Source: Kiritimatiellia bacterium (GTDB lineage Bacteria; Verrucomicrobiota; Kiritimatiellia; RFP12; UBA1067). From it: a DNA stretch of 6,854 bases. The notes below the pieces were generated by a model, which worked only from the letters and a program-made list of their open reading frames with translations, made no database searches and had not been told where the DNA came from. Positions within the stretch are counted from its first letter, which is position 1. Every line of letters begins with the position of its first letter. The stretch lies in NCBI GenBank assembly GCA_017629455.1, contig JAGBXE010000234.1:1-6854 (forward strand). The letters are read 5' to 3'. Below are positions 6,054-6,854 of this stretch, one piece after another. Made by a program: the position numbers and the translations under genes.

Positions 6054-6854
6054 TTAGGCGTTCTTCGCAAACTCCGAAGCCCAAGGCTCGCGCATGCTCT
6101 GATAGAGGAAGCGCTCTGCCGCCGGGTCGTCGACCGCGTGAAGCGTATCGGGATTGAACATAAAGCCGCGGCCGAGGCGCTGGGCAACGATTGCCAAGTT
6201 GAACATCGTGCAGCTGCGGAAGCCCGTATCTTCGTTGAGGCAGAACTTGCGGCGCGTGCGGACCGAATCCATAAAATCGGTCTGCTGAGGCGCGGGCTCT
6301 GGAAGATCGCGCAGAATCGACGCGACATTAAGACGCTTGCGGTTGCCGTCGAGCATGCCGAAAACTTTTTCTTCGCCGTTTTCGCCCGGTGTCCAGCCAC
6401 TGTTAAGATCTTTCTTCCCGTCGAGTTTACCAACCGGCCAAACGGTCGTGCCGTTGGAACCGCGAAGGAACGGTTCATCCTTAAGCGACTCATCGCCGTC
6501 AAGAATGACCTCTGTCCCGTCGGCATACGTAAGAGTAATGCGATCGAACCTGCCGACCGACTCCGGATGCTGCTTAGGACCAATGTAATCGATCTTAACC
6601 GGGCTTGTTTCGTCCTTGCAAAGCAAGTACTGCAGCGGATCGAGGTAATGCTGCGCCATATCGCCAAGCCCGCCGGAATCGTAATCCCAATATCCGCGGA
6701 ACGTACCGTGGGTACGGTGCTTGTTATACGGTTTCCACGGCGCAGGCCCGAGCCACATATCCCAGTCGAACGTCTTCGGGCACGGCTCCGGATCAAGATT
6801 CACAAGCCCTGACCAGAAGAACTTCCACGAGAAGCCCTGACCAGAACCGAAAAC
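6054..6854 (-). CDS. Gfo/Idh/MocA-family oxidoreductase, C-terminal part (5' end outside window)
   Basis: C-terminal 266 residues of an NAD(P)-dependent sugar or polyol dehydrogenase-like protein; the N-terminal Rossmann domain and EKP motif lie beyond the right edge. The frame is open to the edge, so the GTG at 6803 is internal. Numbering visible residues from the edge: FDWDMWLGPAPWKPY (29-43), then FRGYWDYDSGGLGDMAQHYLD (52-72). The latter carries the D-x3-H-x2-D pattern (Asp65, His69, Asp72) in which the histidine is thought to act in catalysis. Next come the beta-sheet segment ITLTYADGTEVIL, then DFMDSVRTRRKFCLNEDTG and a closing FLYQSMREPW. These are features of the subgroup abundant in Planctomycetota, Verrucomicrobiota and Kiritimatiellota, often in glycan-degradation loci. 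The substrate cannot be told, and whether it is exported depends on the unseen N-terminus. It is probably the upstream member of the operon with the exported protein and coaX. Confidence 0.92.
   Translation of the reverse strand, partial: VFGSGQGFSWKFFWSGLVNLDPEPCPKTFDWDMWLGPAPWKPYNKHRTHGTFRGYWDYDSGGLGDMAQHYLDPLQYLLCKDETSPVKIDYIGPKQHPESVGRFDRITLTYADGTEVILDGDESLKDEPFLRGSNGTTVWPVGKLDGKKDLNSGWTPGENGEEKVFGMLDGNRKRLNVASILRDLPEPAPQQTDFMDSVRTRRKFCLNEDTGFRSCTMFNLAIVAQRLGRGFMFNPDTLHAVDDPAAERFLYQSMREPWASEFAKNA
6804..6846. repeat. 15-bp direct repeat inside the oxidoreductase gene
   Basis: AAGCCCTGACCAGAA occurs at 6804-6818 and again at 6832-6846, a 28-bp period. The match stops at both ends, and the period is not a multiple of three, so the copies are read in different frames (GSGQGF and FWSGL on the minus strand). 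It may be a relic of slippage or chance. Confidence 0.6.

Noticed and set aside
6045..6062. CGCC-TAAT-GGCG inverted repeat at the end of the oxidoreductase gene, considered as a terminator
   Set aside because: Only a 4-bp stem, with no following T-run on the minus strand. It would also separate genes that look co-transcribed.
6017..6796. Minus-strand open frame of 259 codons overlapping the oxidoreductase
   Set aside because: Same strand but another frame. Its product is Arg/Ser-rich low-complexity sequence typical of an out-of-frame reading, while the other frame matches Gfo/Idh/MocA throughout.
6138..6812. Long plus-strand open frame (224 codons) opposite the oxidoreductase gene
   Set aside because: Antisense shadow of a gene with clear family motifs. 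Its translation has no recognisable domain and no start-site support.

Overview
The window carries six bacterial protein genes in two convergent blocks. Coding sequence fills it almost completely: the largest gap is 33 bp, and no stretch over 300 bp lacks a gene. On the plus strand are prmC (cut only at its very 5' end by the left edge), nadB and tex. On the minus strand, read from the right edge inwards, are a Gfo/Idh/MocA-type oxidoreductase (5' end outside the window), a small exported protein of unknown function, and coaX. The two blocks meet tail to tail, with tex and coaX overlapping by 6 bp. I see no tRNA, rRNA, mobile element, CRISPR array or riboswitch.

Organism: the composition is moderate in GC, with mixed codon use, GTG/TTG starts and few clear Shine-Dalgarno sites. 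The oxidoreductase resembles the WLGPAPW/FRGYWDYD subgroup of Gfo/Idh/MocA proteins, which is greatly expanded in Planctomycetota, Verrucomicrobiota and Kiritimatiellota. A PVC-superphylum bacterium, possibly Kiritimatiellota or Verrucomicrobiota, is my best guess. This is an inference from one gene family and general style, not a demonstrated assignment.

Function: the plus-strand genes are housekeeping. PrmC methylates peptide release factors, NadB makes iminoaspartate for de novo NAD synthesis, and Tex is an RNA-binding transcription accessory factor. nadB has a strong extended -10 promoter of its own (830-838), placed so close to the start codon that the mRNA should be leaderless or nearly so. 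tex begins inside the nadB stop as GTGA. On the minus strand the oxidoreductase, the exported protein and coaX (type III pantothenate kinase, the first step of CoA synthesis) are packed like an operon, with a 33-nt gap and then a second GTGA overlap. The genes do not form one recognisable pathway, although NadB and CoaX both serve cofactor synthesis.

I found no convincing new multi-gene system. The items most worth a second look are the near-leaderless nadB promoter, the unrecognised six-cysteine exported protein translationally coupled to coaX, and the terminator-less convergent overlap.
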